Source: Siphonodentalium dalli
Taxonomy: Eukaryota > Mollusca > Scaphopoda > Gadilida > Siphonodentaliidae
Direction: 5' to 3'
DNA: 64,000 nucleotides
Assembly (NCBI GenBank): GCA_032622095.1
Contig: CP136063.1
Coordinates: 179,281,956-179,345,955 of the forward strand
The stretch's first letter is position 1; each line of letters begins with the position of its first letter. The position numbers were made by a program, and so were the translations under genes. This document shows, piece by piece, positions 39,701 through 54,700 of the stretch. The notes under the pieces were generated by a model. The model was not told the origin of the DNA. It worked only from the letters and a program-made list of their open reading frames with translations, and made no database searches.

Positions 39701-42700
39701 AATACCTCATCAATAAAACTTTAGGTGTTGACCAAAATTTTCTCAAGAACTAATGTCCTCCTTTAACAGGCATGATTAACTCAAACCTCTTCCCCATACT
39801 AGTATTCTGGGCCTAATAACGTGTAATGTAGTGATCTGTTTGTGTTTTTCAGTTGAATAAACTTCTTTGTAATCACTTCTTGAGAGCCTGAAAAGTTCCT
39901 TACCTTAAAAAACAGCATTTTGCGCAGAATTTGTCATTTCTGGCACCAGCGCATACTAAGTTTTGATTATCTATTTTCGTTCTAGTTTGGATCAAAGATG
40001 GATCAGATCAAGGGAGCTATTTATCTGAGGGTTTTCGGAAACGAGCTGCGATATGCTGACTTCGAGGGTGTCACTAACTTCCTTGAGAAGAATGGATACA
40101 ACTTCCTTGACCTCTTGATGGATTTGGAAAAGGAACGAAACTACCATTACAGTCAGAGCAGCATGTTCCTCGACAGCAGCTTCATCGTCCCGACGATTGC
40201 AGGGTTCCCACTCAACCTGACCGTCAATGGAACAGCAACTGTTGAACTAGACGCATCTGGGAAGGTTGATATGAAGAGGCTATTGTCAAGTTCAAGAACT
40301 ATTGACATTGATGGACATATCAGACCAAGGTGAGCAAGGATGTGGCTCAAGCTTTGTCAGTGATAGTGCCAAAACATTCAGCTTGATGAACTCATACCGA
40401 ATCCATGTATGCGTAGCAATTGGAAATAATTGTATTGCCAAACCTTGAAATAGTGTGCCTGTCATTTGCAGAATGAGGTCCCCAGAGGGTGAATTTAGTG
40501 ATGCTATCTCGCATAGCGAGCAAGCATCACCAAATTTAACCTCTGGGGACCTCATTCTGCTTAGGCGTCATCTTCTGCGAAGTATCTATAGTCACAAATT
40601 AACATTCTTTTTAGTTACATTTTCCCTTCTTTTCAGTTTCTATATCCCTTCATTTGCAGAAGATAAACTGCATAATCAAGTTGTCTAATGGCTAAACATC
40701 ACCAACTTCAACTGGGGAACTTCAATCTTATCCTTAAATAGCAGTTGAGGCCAAAGCAGAATGAGGTTCCCAGAGGGTGAATTTGGAGATGCTAGCCCGC
40801 TATGTGGGATTTCATCACTAAATTCATCCCCTGGGGACCTAATTATGCAAATGATTGGCACACTATTTCAATGCTTGTTTATTGCACTTTGAATTTTTAT
40901 ATTACCGGTAAGTTTCAGGAATACTTTGTTCTTGATTCAAGATGCGTCCCCAGGACACAATTTTAGTTTTTGAACTGGTAGCCTTGTAGCTATGAAATTT
41001 CAATTCTAAAGGAGAAAACTATTGAATGTTGGGTTTGAAAATTCCTTATCTTACCTCAAATATCAGTAATAGAGTTTTCCAGATAATATACACCTATTTT
41101 TAAAGTTACCCATAATTTGTCTTGTTTTATGAGTCAGACTTGCATCCACTGCTATTGGCTGTCAGGATATTAAAACAACTTAATGATTAAATTTTCAGTG
41201 GAGCTGTTGAGATATCTGGTTTAATGGCAATTGATGCTTTCACCACCAAGCACGGAGTGAAGGTTGTATCTACAATGCACAGCCGAACTCTTCTGAAGGG
41301 ACATGTCAAGTTATCCAATGGACAAGTCCTCAGTGCAGAGTGGGACATGCCTGATGAGAAAATGGAAGTCTTTGGATTCAAGTAAGTATTGTCTGTATTC
41401 TGTACTCTGGAGTAACTCGTGATATATAAATATTTTATTTCATTACTGAATTACACTTGATAACTTTTAAATGGCTCTGCACATATGTGCGCAGTGAAAA
41501 GACGTTTGAGATACACGATGCACATGATGTTTGACTCAACCATGCAACTGGCTCTTTTAATTAAAAGCATCTTCAAACATTTTAAGAGGAGAATATAAAG
41601 CCGTTCTCATATATACATTTATAACTGGATAGGAGAATCCATTTAATAATATGTTGGTTAAAGGGGTACTGTACAATAAATCCGGCCATTTATGGGACCA
41701 TCTCCTTTTATACTCAACAGAATATATGCAACAAATGAATTCGAGCCATGGATTAGTGCAAAATACTCTTGTGTGCTCTATGAACGATTCAAGTCATAAA
41801 TTCATTTTCATTATAATTGCAATGTTTATGCATCATTCATATTTTGCACTCACCCATGGCTCAAACTCAATTATTTGTTGCATATATTCTGTTGAGTATA
41901 AAAGGAGATGGTCCCATAAATGGTCAAATTTAGAGTAGAGTCCCTCTTTAAATTGCAAATTTTCATCTATTTACAGGAACTCATTCTTTGTTGTCCACAA
42001 GGATCTTGAGAAGGAGCAGAAAATGATAACTGAGAATTCCCGATCTAAGTCTGTCTGTACAGGAAATAAACTGGCCACCATCACTGGCCTTGAGCTTTGC
42101 GGATACTACCAATATCCGAATGCATCACAAAAAACACAGTCACCATATTTCCCATTTACTGGTCCAGTTAACTTCGGAGTGACACTACACAAGCGAGATG
42201 ACCACAAGAGCTACAGGCTGACTGCTCAAGTCATGAAGGTGAGGCTAATTAAATGATCTGCAAGACTATATGTTATTTCATCCACCAATATTATGCTTGT
42301 GGTCAAAACAAAAATGATGGAAATATCAAATATTCATTGCTTATTTTTTCCGCAATACTGTTTTTCAAAGAGTCAAGTTTTCTCTATGGCAAGGTCATTA
42401 ATCTTTTGATAACTGGATATTCACTGATGGATCGTTTGTTGATTTCCATTCATTCTTTTCTGTTAATAGCCTCTTTTTGAAATGGGTTATATGATTTTCA
42501 CGATATCTCTATTATAGTTTGTCGCAGCACCATTATCATCAGTCGAATGGCTCACCACAGGATGTCATGAAGTAATTTTTCAATTAAGAGGTTAATGATA
42601 AATTGTAAATTTACTTCATAAATGAAATCTTTATTATTACAGGACAAACAGGACTATATTGCCAAGATTAACTTTGATACACCTGGTGCCACAAAAGTTG

Positions 42701-45700
42701 ATCGATCTGTCGGAATTGATGCTCATTACAAATCCAAAGACAAGGTTATTGAAATGTCAATGCATTCACCATGGAAAAAGTTCAAGTTCACAGGTAATCA
42801 ACATATTTCTTAACAACTCTTTTATGTGATTGGCCAAGAACAACATTATCTTTCATTTCCTATAATATTGTCATGTTGTTGGGTTGTATGGTACAAGTCA
42901 ATACAGCAAGACAAAAGCAGCTATTGTTAGACTAATGTTTCAGGTGTTATTCTAACAACTACTTTTTGAATGAATCTCCAATCTTTTTGAATGAATCTCC
43001 AATCTCCAACCTCGTGTTCTTTTCCATGCCCAAAAATGCCAAGAAGGGTGACAAATCAAATCGGCAACAAGATTCGCAAATAAAACATCGAACCTTTGCA
43101 GTGCCCAAGGCTGTCTTTATAAAAGAATTTATTAAAATTGAGTAATTATTACAACCAGCTTTTTTTATTATGTCATAGGATCTTCCCAAACATCACCATC
43201 ACAGAAAATAAGCGGAAAAGTTGTCATTGACGATTTGAAGGAGTATGAAGTAAATGCCGAGATGAACCGTGAGAAGGAGAAGGCATTCATTAGATACACA
43301 TCATCACTGGAAGTCAAACTACACGGACGTGATCCAATCAGAATGACTGAGGTGCTCATAAAGAAAGCAAAGAAACTGGAATCCGAATTCATCGTAACCG
43401 GACTTAAAAATCAACCAATCTCAGTAAATGGTGTGTATATATAGATTACTAGCAGGGTGACCCGACTTCGTCCGGGCTGTTTCCCCTCTGCTTTCATCCG
43501 GGCTTGGGACCGGCAGGCATGGGTTGTCTGGCAGCATTAGATTTTTTTGTTGGTATTTTATAATTTTTATATGTCGAAAGGCGCGATTTGACCTTGAATT
43601 GACCATTTTGAAGGTCAAGGTCAGGTCCAAAACACTCCCTGGACAATAGTTCACCTAGGTATCAAATTTCGTCGAAATCCGTCCGGCAGTTCTCCCGGCC
43701 ATTGCTAACAAACAGACAGAAGTCCCAAAATATATAGTAGATAGACTAGAACATATAGATCAAAGCCCTTTAATGTGTACACTTGAATTTTCATAAACAA
43801 ATATAATATATCAGCAGCATTAAATTGTAATTTTGGGATTAATTATGAATGAAATTTCACTTATGTCAAATATGAACATCAAAGAGTTTACAGTGTCTTA
43901 TGATGATTAAATTTATTATCAAAATGTGGGTGTGTTTTGTATTAGATCAAGATAACACCTGAATGGATTCTACCATTTAGTTATGAAAGTTATGAAATAA
44001 TACTTCGTAATTGTCTATTTTTTCAACTGCGGGATGTTCAGGTAATATAATCACTTACATTGATGTATCACTCTTCAGGCAAAATCTCCAACTCTGACAA
44101 TGATAAGAGTGTTTTGTTGAGCGTATCTTATGATGGCAGCGAGAAGTACTATGTTGAGGTTGGCCTCGGTCAGAGTAACAGCCACAAGAGGAAGGCATAC
44201 TCTGTACAGCCAGTTTTGATCATCAGAGTACCAAGTACAAAGAACGGGAAGCAGAGGACACTGATTGCTGTTGATGGAACCATGAAATATGTTAGTGGAA
44301 GCTCACTCAATTTCAAGCTCAGTCTGGACAAAATTCTCAGCAGAATAGTGAAACTTGAAGGTGATTATAAATAACATTTTGTTTTTTTCTCCCCATATCT
44401 TATGTTATCAAATGAATTGACTCACAATCTTGAACAATGTGGTCAACTCTAAGTCTGGGAGTGGGGCAATTATAACGTGTTCAAAACTTGTGCCCTGATC
44501 CTTAACCATAGAACTGAAATGATAATGGATATTTTGATTAATCCAGACACCTCATCTGAGTTACATATGATAATTTAATGAAAATATTTCTATATAACAT
44601 AAAATCATTAAAATAATAATACTAATTTCAAAGAAAATCTCTCAGCTCCATGAAATGTAGAGGTAGTGGAACTATTGAAGGGCACAACCTTCAGAAGGCA
44701 ACTTATTCTAATGTAAATTATGCATATGTATAGTCTTCAGTCAAGGGCAAAGAGGTGGAGCCTCTTCATGACCCTTCTCTGTCGAAGTGTGCCTATATCT
44801 GTAATTTGTATTATACATTATCATGTTTGTTATATATTACTAAATAAAATTGAATTGAATTGAATTAAGAATTTGTTGATATGAAAACAAATTTATTATG
44901 GAAACTGATCAAGTACTGAAATAAGTCTCATGTTTTTGTCATCTCTATTGATTGCTGTCACATGTCTATATTCATGTTTAAACGAAAATATCTCAATTAA
45001 TCATATCTACCTCAGGTAAAGTCAAGAGGAGTGGTAATGACAAAAAGAAGAGGTACACCTATCAGGGGCGTGTTAATGTTGTCCTGCCAACAGCCAAGAT
45101 GCTTTCCTATGGCAAAGTAGATGCAAGAACACCAAGTCCGAACACGAAGAGCGTTATATACAAGGTCACCACTGATTACAATGCAAAGGGAATGAAGAGA
45201 AACAGAATCACACTCAACGGAAAATTTCTGCAGAAGGGACTTAAAACTACAGCCAGAAGGTGAGAGTCAAATGATTCTAAGTTAGTTTTTGCAATTAATG
45301 TTTGTACCGTACTGACCCGGGTTTAGGCCCAGGGGGCCTTTGTTTTATTTGAGCTCAAAAACCCAAGTGGGCTTAAACTCGCATATGGTCCTTTGCAAAC
45401 CAAAAATCCAAAGAAATCGGGACAGTAAAACTGGATACTGGATTAATTTGTGTGATCTAAACTTGATGCCAATTTGATGCTATAAAAGCTGCATACCAGC
45501 ATTGTTGAATCCTGAATACCGATTAAAATGGGCATATGAATCCCGAGTGCCAGTTAATATCTTCGCTGCTAAATGACGTTATGACGTCGTGTGCTGTCTG
45601 TTGGTGTTATTGCCATTTTCCAGTGGAAAAATATAACGGGAGTATCCCAAAAACCATAAAACGGACTCAGTTGAAAGACTGTTATTGTTCACAATCATGG

Positions 45701-48700
45701 AACATCATACACTGTTTGAAACTTTGAGATACAGTTATTCCGATGCACAAATCTCTGTGTTCCAGTTATGAATAATGGCCTACTGTTAGTGTGCACTTTT
45801 ACGTCTGTAATAGTAAGGACGTCATAGCAGCGAAGAGGTTAACAGAGGGGTTTGAATACTTCAAAATCACCAGAATCCCACTCACCAGAAAAGGGTGGGG
45901 GTGGTACTCTCATTGATTATTGATCAAGATTATTCTGGCAGGGCGTATGTCTTGATTACTGTGTTGATAACCCTTTGGTAACTGAGTACTTGCTGATGGA
46001 AAGTTACTTGATTACCATTGGTTCATTAGCAAAGATGTTATAAGCTGTTGGACTTATTAGCTGAACATTCTTAGGAATGAATTAAATGGTGTTTCTCTGC
46101 CTGCCATCTGCATTATTCATTTGGTGGGATGTTTAGGTAATAAAAGCAGGCAGGTGAAAAGATAAAACAAGTGCAGACAAGATTCATATTCATTTGTGGT
46201 AAATGTTCAGATAATAACTTCAACAATCGACCTATGGTCGTTTTTGAACTTATTATCTGAACATTTCCTATGGGAAATACTCGTCCATGAGTATTTAGTA
46301 TAGAAAGACGTAAGTAGGTATAATATCCACCATACCAGCTAGCTATTACTGTTATTACAATATCTGGATGCTGGTGAATATGTGGTTGTTATCACAATAA
46401 GTGGATGGACTTGGATATTTGCTAGCAGAACTTATTTTTATTGATACATTAGATGCCAGGTTATTGTAATATTATTTTGCAGTCATGAACACTACTTATT
46501 GGTAATCTTTCTCTTCCAGTCATTTTGACAGCTCCAGGTTTCCAGAATACAATGCCGATATGATGTCTGAGTATACGCACAACAAGCGCTACACGGAAGC
46601 TTCATCGACTGTCAAATATGGCAAACCATACAAATCAATAAACCTGTCAATGAAATCCAAGCACGTTGTCACCAAGGATAAACCTGTCGATCTAAGCCTG
46701 GACACACAGTTCAAGCATGAATCAATGGTGAGTTATGTTTACACCTCATTAATGCTCAGTGGGTCATTGCTCCATGGGTTGTTTTGCGGGATCTTCAAAA
46801 CATTTATCAGTTTATAACCCTGGTTCTCCTGTGGACCTCCAAAATTTAAAGCAAGTTATCCAGGTCCAGGGATCTTTAGCTCTCACCAGAAATTAATTTT
46901 ACATTTGGTGAACTGACATTTTGGTCTTTTTTTGTTATATTCTAACAACTTAATGGTCATGTTTGGACAAAGGAGGTGATGATTTAACAAGTAACTCAGA
47001 ATAAGGTTTCCATGACAGTACAAATAACTGTACTAGTCTCTTGAAATTGCATGTCAAGGATTTTGATATCCTGGATAAGCTAAACCACATTTCAGAATTC
47101 CTTGGTAACCTAATCTTCAGCTCCATAGGACAAGGACCATTCAGTAAAATGATTGGAATGTTACATTCATTTTGAGGTCCACTTTTTCTCTCAGCTCTAT
47201 TTAATGTCAACCTATCAGGGGCTGGTTTTCTTGCTCACTTATGTTCAAGCCTTGAAATAGTGTGCCTGTCATTTGCAGAATGAGGTTCCCAGAGGGTGAA
47301 TTTAGTGATGCTAGCCCACTATGCAGGGTAGTGTCACTAAATTCACCCTCTGGGGACCTCATTCTGCAAATGACAGGCACACTATTTCAACGCTTGCTTA
47401 TGTTAACCTTTCCAAAAGGTTAGCCACAGAACCTTGACTGACCATGCAGGACTGTTGAGAAAAAATAACAAATAAAAAAAGAAAGACAAAAGTGGTCACT
47501 AAAGTGGTTAAGAAATGTTTCGCAATGTAATGTAGATGGGTAAATACTGATAAGTTGTAAAAACTTGTGACCCTGTCCCTTTGTAATGTATATGCTACAA
47601 TACAGTATATTTAAACCAGGTGTCTAAAACACTTTATAATTTTGCCTAATTTTTTTTCTAATTTTTTTAAGGGTCTGGATTGGCAATTGCAAGGAAAACA
47701 CAAATATGACAGAGACACCATGGAAACAGACTCTAATGCAGCTCTCCACTATGCTAAAGGCAAGACACTCACTGGCACCATTGGTTACATCAACAATGAA
47801 AAGAGAAACCAGAAAGTTGCCTCCCTTACGATGGATTACCCTGGTGGGAAAATCGACATCAACAACAAATACACCAACAAAGATAACACACACACAAACA
47901 AATTGGATGTAATGCTGCCAAAGATTGGTCAATCAAAGCTTGAAGGTAGCTTCTCTATGCCGAAATCTGGAGTCTATGATTTCAACAGTGACCTCGACTT
48001 GGCAACCTTGAAGAAGATCAGGCTCGATGCCAATGTTAAGCTGAATAGCAATGACTTCTCCTCAGCTAGTAATCTGAAGTATGGTAAGGAAGCTTACTCA
48101 ATTACTGGAAAGATGCAGAGAGACAACAACTCTCTTGTTACCGAAGGTCAGATAGAATACCCATCTCGTCTGATTAAGGGTTCAGTCAACGCCAACAAAA
48201 AGGGAGATAAATACATCGGAAATGCTGCACTCCTTTGGGATGCTAAGAATGACAAGAGTAAACAGATCAGCTTCGGCAGCAGCACAGTTTACAAACCAGA
48301 CGAAAAGGCCAATACTGCCCTCACATTGAGCTATCCATCAAGAACAATCAAGATGAACATGAAGACAGAGGGCAGAGCTAAGAAGCAGTTATATGCTGAT
48401 TTGGAATGGAGTCCAAATGATAAGGCTGTCCTTGATGCAAGCTACACCCACAAGAATTCTCCATCTATTACTGTCATGGCCGGATCTGTTGACTTCACCA
48501 GTCCCTTCACCAATAAACTGAATGGCGAGTTCTCCATTAATTCTGACAGACGAGAATTTTCATCAAATGCCAAAGCATCATGGGCAGAAGGTAAAGAAGT
48601 TTCAACAAAAATTCTTGCAAAACTTCCACTGTCTATAGATAGAGCCATTGCTATTTGGACGATCAACACTCCATTTGAAGACTTCGAGAAGATGTCTGCT

Positions 48701-51700
48701 GATCTCAAACATCGAGCTGAGAAGAATGTGGACTCAACTCTGAAGGTTGAGGTTGGTAAGAAGCAAGTTGAGGTGATTGTATCTGGACAGAAGGGTAACA
48801 TGGTTCGTGACGTCAGCGGTCAGATCGAAGTCCACTCTAACATCAACCCTCTCAAAGCTCTCATCTTCAAGGCCCAGCACAAGGATGATGGCAGAACTTT
48901 CAAGAACAACATGGCATTCCGACTTAACTCTAATAAGTATGCATATGACCTTGACATGAAACATAACAACGATGGCTGGAATGTTGAGAATAAGGGTCAG
49001 GTTGAAACTAATCTTCTTGGAAAAGCTTACAGGACAGAATGGAGTCACAAGAACACAGATTCAATGTTGTCCACATCACTGTCTCATGGACGTAAGAAGA
49101 ATGCATGGATAAATCTGGATGTGACTGGTCATTTGACTGGCGATGAGAAGAAACAGTTACAGGGACAAGTCTCTTTGAAAACTCCATGGAAGATGTTGAG
49201 CAACGTTGATGCATCACTGAAACATGAACAAAGCGAAGGTGACATGAAGAACACACTGACAATGAGAAAAGACAGACGAAAGATCTTCTTCCTCGACACA
49301 TCATGTAGCCACAACCAAAAGGGTGTTAACATCGGGGCTGACCTCTACACAACCTTGACCAATGAAAAGACAGCTATGAAGCTGGATGCTAACTGCAGGC
49401 ATCACAAATATCCAGTTACTGGCCATATGGAATTCCAGTGGGCACCAAGAAAGACCATCAGTATGGATGGTTCATTTGACAGACAGTCTGATAACCAAAT
49501 GAATGGAAAAGTTGAATTCAAGTCACCTTTTGAAGACTTAGAAAACATCGTTTTCAACTTTGAGAACAAGAAAGCTAACTCTGGTTGGCAGACAGAGTCC
49601 AATTTGTCATATGCTCCAGAAGAGACGATCCACTTCGAATTAGGAGGCTCAATGACAGGTGTGAGAAGGGTTAACTTCCTGCTGACGACACCGTTTGAGA
49701 AGATGACAAGAATGGAAGGGTCACTCCAACAGCAGGGAAAATGGGAAGACAACTCTTTGGCAGGATCGTTCAAACTATTGCCAGTCCTGGACACAGTTAC
49801 TGCAAAGACAGCTATGAAGGTCAGAGATGGAGTTTCTGGTAACGTTCACATCACAACACCATTCAATGAGATGCCAGAGTTTGACTGGAATATGGACATG
49901 CAGAAAAGAGGTCTAACCTTGTCCATGCTATTTGCACCTGGAAAGGTGATCAGTTTCAGTGGAAAAGCAAATGTTGAAGATCCAAAAGATATAACAATAA
50001 CTGCTAAAATGTCATCACCATTCAAACACTTTGAGAAAAACAAATTTACCTTGACATACAAGGGAGATTTCAACAACTTCAAAACGGCAGTTTCTATGGA
50101 TACGGATAACAAGGAATCATCCTTGAGAGCTGCAATAAACACGAAGGACGGAGTCAGAATAACACTGTCCGCATCAAGTCCTCTGCATGATGATATTCTG
50201 GTGAAGATATCTGAACAACATTCAACATCAAACATGGACTCAAGTTTGATTATCAGCTATGGTGGAGCTACTCAGTTCTCTGGACAAGCTAAAATGGCAT
50301 CAGAGCCCAAATATTCTGCAGAGATGAACATCGAAAGTCAGATGGAGGCTGTCCGAAATGTCAATGCCAGAATGGGATACGAAAAGATAAGTGAGAAAAA
50401 TCATGTTGCGGATGTCGGAATCAACTACAATGGAAAGAAGGCAACAACATCTCTGCAAGTCAACCTGGAGAAGAACTTCAACATTGCATTCTCTTTGAAT
50501 GCACCAGAGCATGACGTGAACATGATGCTAAATCATGAGGGTGAATTGGAAGATTTCAACACCAAAGCATCTGCTGCTTACAATGGTCAGAAGATCCAAG
50601 GAGGTTTGACATTCAAGCTCTCACCAAGAATAACACTCAATGTTAACTTGGAAACACCATTTGAGATGGTCAGAAATGTTGACTCTTCAATCTCCTTAAT
50701 TGTTAAAAAGAACAAGATATATGGAAAAACTGATCTTAGCCTTAACGGTGAACAGTCCAAGGGAAGCATCAGCTTGGATATTGCTGACGGAATTGATGGC
50801 AACATTTTACTAAGAACTCCATACAGATCTATCCGACGAATCAGCGTTGCTATGAAACATGAAGGTTCCTTTGATAAATTCAAGAGCGATCTGTCAGCTA
50901 CCTACAACAGGAAGACCATGAGTGGAACTGTATCATTTAAACTCAGCCCAGATATGACTCTCACTGTCGCTGCAGAAACTCCATTTAATGAAGTTAGGAA
51001 GATGAACGGCATGGTTACCATGACAACAGGAGAAGATAATGGTGCAGGCAGGTTTGAATTCAATCTGAATGGAAGACAATCTGCTGGTGAGGCCAACTTC
51101 AATCTGAAGAATGGAACAGATGCTAAAATCAATATCAACACACCATACAATGTATTCCGAAACTTGGATTTGGTTGTCAACCATGAGGGAAGCCGCAAAA
51201 CATTCAAGAGCTCCATCTCATGCGCTTTTAACGGGGAAAAGGCTGCTGCAGATGTAACATTCAACAATGAAGATAGGATGACTGGAAAGTTGAGCATCAT
51301 TACTCCTTTTGAGCATGTCCGTAGCTTCACAACATCATTCAGACAACAAGGAAAACTTGACAATTTCCAGACATACGTCTATTATAAACTGAATCATAAT
51401 GAAGCCAGTGCTGATCTTGACTTCACTCTTGATGATGGGTTGAATGCTAAACTGAATGTTGATTCACCATATGCCATCAAGAGAATCAACTCTGAGCTGC
51501 AACTCAAAGGATCAAGACATGATATCAATAGCTTTGCTTTCGTCACTGTTGATGGTCAGGAAAGCCGAGTTGAAGTTAATGCAAAATTCTCACCAGGTAT
51601 CAAGGGTACCATCCGTGTCAAATCACCAATTTCCGAGATGAGAGATGTTGTAATTAACTTCAGCCATGAAGGAAGATTGAGAGACTTCAACTGCCATGGT

Positions 51701-54700
51701 GACCTCTCAGTGAACTCTGATAAATGGGCTGTCGATGTTCATGCCGACACATCCGGTAAAGTCGAGACTGCACTTACTGTTACCACACCAATAACAACTG
51801 GCAAGGTTTCATACAAGCTTTATGGAAATCCCAAAAACTTCCGATCCCAAATGGCAATGAGCTGCTTCAACTACAGAATCGATGCAACAGCAGAAGCTAA
51901 CATTGAGAACGGCATCAGTGTCCATCTTGATACAAGCTCTACATTTGAAGCCATGAGTAAGCTTAAGGTTGACTTCACTCACACTGGTCAATGGAACAAT
52001 TTCAATAGCCAATTTGAGGCCAACATTGATCATCAGACGATCAGCGGATCATATGAATTTAATGGTGCAAATGGAATAACTGGCTCTCTGGTCCTCAACA
52101 CTCCATTCATGGATGAAATAAAGGCACAGTTATCACACAACAAGAATGAAAATTCTCACAGAGCTTACGGTATCGTGCAATATGGACACAAATCTGCTTC
52201 TCTTGATGCTGTTGTACACACTCTGTTGTTGGATGGCAACATTGTTTTGAATCTGCCATTTGCTGGATATCAACAAACTAAAGTCGCATACAAGCTCGAT
52301 ATCAAGCAGAAGGCTTGTACTTTCGAAGCAACTGTTCAGTATGATCAGGGTAAACAAATAAGGGTTGAATTGACAGGTGACATCAATGACGGAGCCTCTG
52401 GTTCATTCCTCTTCAATTCTCCATACATTCCAACGGTTCGAGGTTCCATCACACACACTGGAACTCTGAGAGATTTCAAGACAGAAATCCAAGCTAGCTA
52501 TGGACGAGACAACTATGACACTGTTCTTGCTTTGAAAACAGTAGGTGAGGTTTCTGGCAAGCTTGATGTAACCCTGATGAACATTCGAGTCATTCATTTC
52601 TCCATTAACCAGCAAGGCAAACTTGAAGATTTCACTGCTACAGCTGAGGGTAATTATTTCGATGATAAGATGGAAGTCAATGTCAGATTTAACATGAACA
52701 ATGGAGTTCAGGTAGAGCTTGAATTGACAAGTACAATCGTTCAACCGATCAAGGTTTCTGTTAGTCACAAGGGCAGCAGTTTTCTTAATTTTGAGGAACT
52801 TGCTTCAGTCAATTTCAATGGAGAGCTCCTTATGAAGGCAGAGTTGTCTTTCAAAGTTGATCCAAATGTTGTTGCAAAGTTTGTTTTGTTTACTCCAAGA
52901 TACACTACAAAAGCAAACCTTAATGCTGAAAAATCTGGCAAAAAATATGAAATGACCTCGAACGTGGAGTATGGCTATAACAAGAAGATTGCTGTGAGTG
53001 GCCATGTTGATATGGGAGACACAATGTCAGGTTCTTTGAACATTGAGACACCATACTGGCAACCAATCAAGATTTCAAGCACTCAATATGGACGTCTTTA
53101 CAACTTCCGCAACAAAGCAGACTTTGCATATGGCGACTACGATATCGAGGTTGACACAACATTCAGCTTTGAGAAAGATTTGTCAGCTCAGGTCAGTGCT
53201 AAGGTTCTGTCTGTTGAAGTAGTCAGATCAGTTGTCACATACAAAGGAAATCCGAAAAACTTTGAGGTCCATGCTGAGGTCAGTGCTCTTGATCAGAATT
53301 TCGAAGCTGATTTGAAGTTTGATATCGAAAATAAAATCTCAGTTGATGCCAACATTCAGACTCCATTTGAAAAATACAAAAGAATGTCTGCTGTTTACAA
53401 TCTAGATGGTACTCGTGACAATTTCACATCCAAAGCCCAAGCTATTTATGAAGGACAAAAGATCGAGGGAGAATTAAGTTTTATGAATGATGAAACCAAA
53501 GGTATCATTGTCCAAACCAATGTCCAAACACCATTCGAAGGATATGGTCAAATCAGTGGATCATACAAGCAGCAGGGATCACCGGATGACTTCAAAGGTC
53601 ATGCCGATATTGCACTTGGGCAGAAGAAAATACAAGCTGACATAACATTCCGGAATGCTGATGATTTGATGCTGGAGGTTTCCGTGGAAACACCATTTGA
53701 GAACTTCCGTGAAATTAAAGCTCTCGCTAAGCAGGAGAAGGAAGGTAGCCAGGTTAACAACCATGTTGAGTTTAGTTTCGATGGTCAGAAGTTTGAGGTA
53801 GACATCAATGTTAAACAACAGCCACAGATAGAAGTCAGTGTTACATTGAGGTCACCAACAAATGTGGTCCAGATGTTCATCACCCACCAGGGCTCAAAGA
53901 GGAATTTTGCCACCCATGTCGAAGGAAGACTTAATGAGGACAGAATGCAGAGTGATGTCACATTCCGTGTATCAGGGAGCCAGGTCAGATTATCAGGAAA
54001 TATGAAAACTCCATTTGAGAACTTCAGAGAGTTAGGTGTCAACTTCAACCTTAAAGGCAAAATTAATAACTTCAGTGGCCAGGCAGCGGCTACTGTTGAG
54101 AACAAGAAATGGAAGTCTGATGTTACCTTCATGATAACCCCTGAGGTTAAATTTTCTGTCGATGTGAAAACTCCAATGAGAAACTTCCGTGAAATGAGTG
54201 CCAGCTACAAACACAAGGGAACTCTGAAGAATTTTGAATGTCACCTCTTGGCTAATGTGGAGCAGAAGAAGATAGAAGCTGATCTGTCCTTTGATCTAAC
54301 ACCTGAATTCAAAATCCAGGCTGATGTGAAGACCCCATTTGAGAACTACCGAGAGTTGAGAGCATCGTACAGTCAAAAGGGAGAACTGAAGGATTTCACT
54401 TGCCACGCTGAGGTCAGCTGGGACAATAAGAAAATTGAGTATGACTTGACATTCAGAACCAACCCAGATATTGATTTTAGTTCATCTTTGAAAACTCCAT
54501 TTGAGAACTATAGAGAGATCAATGCACAATTCAGCCTGAAGGGAGAAACAAAAGACTTCACTTGCTATGTTGAGATGAGCATCGATAACAAGAAAATTGA
54601 GCATGTCTTCACCTTCAGAACCAACCCAGATATTGAACTTAGTTTGTCTTTGAAAACTCCATTTGAGAATTACAGAGAGACTACTGCTTCTTACATCCAC

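Noticed and set aside
45016-45259. Furin cleavage site at K-K-K-R (residues 1226-1229)
   Set aside because: It lacks arginine at P4 and lies about 500 residues beyond the position of the insect cleavage site.
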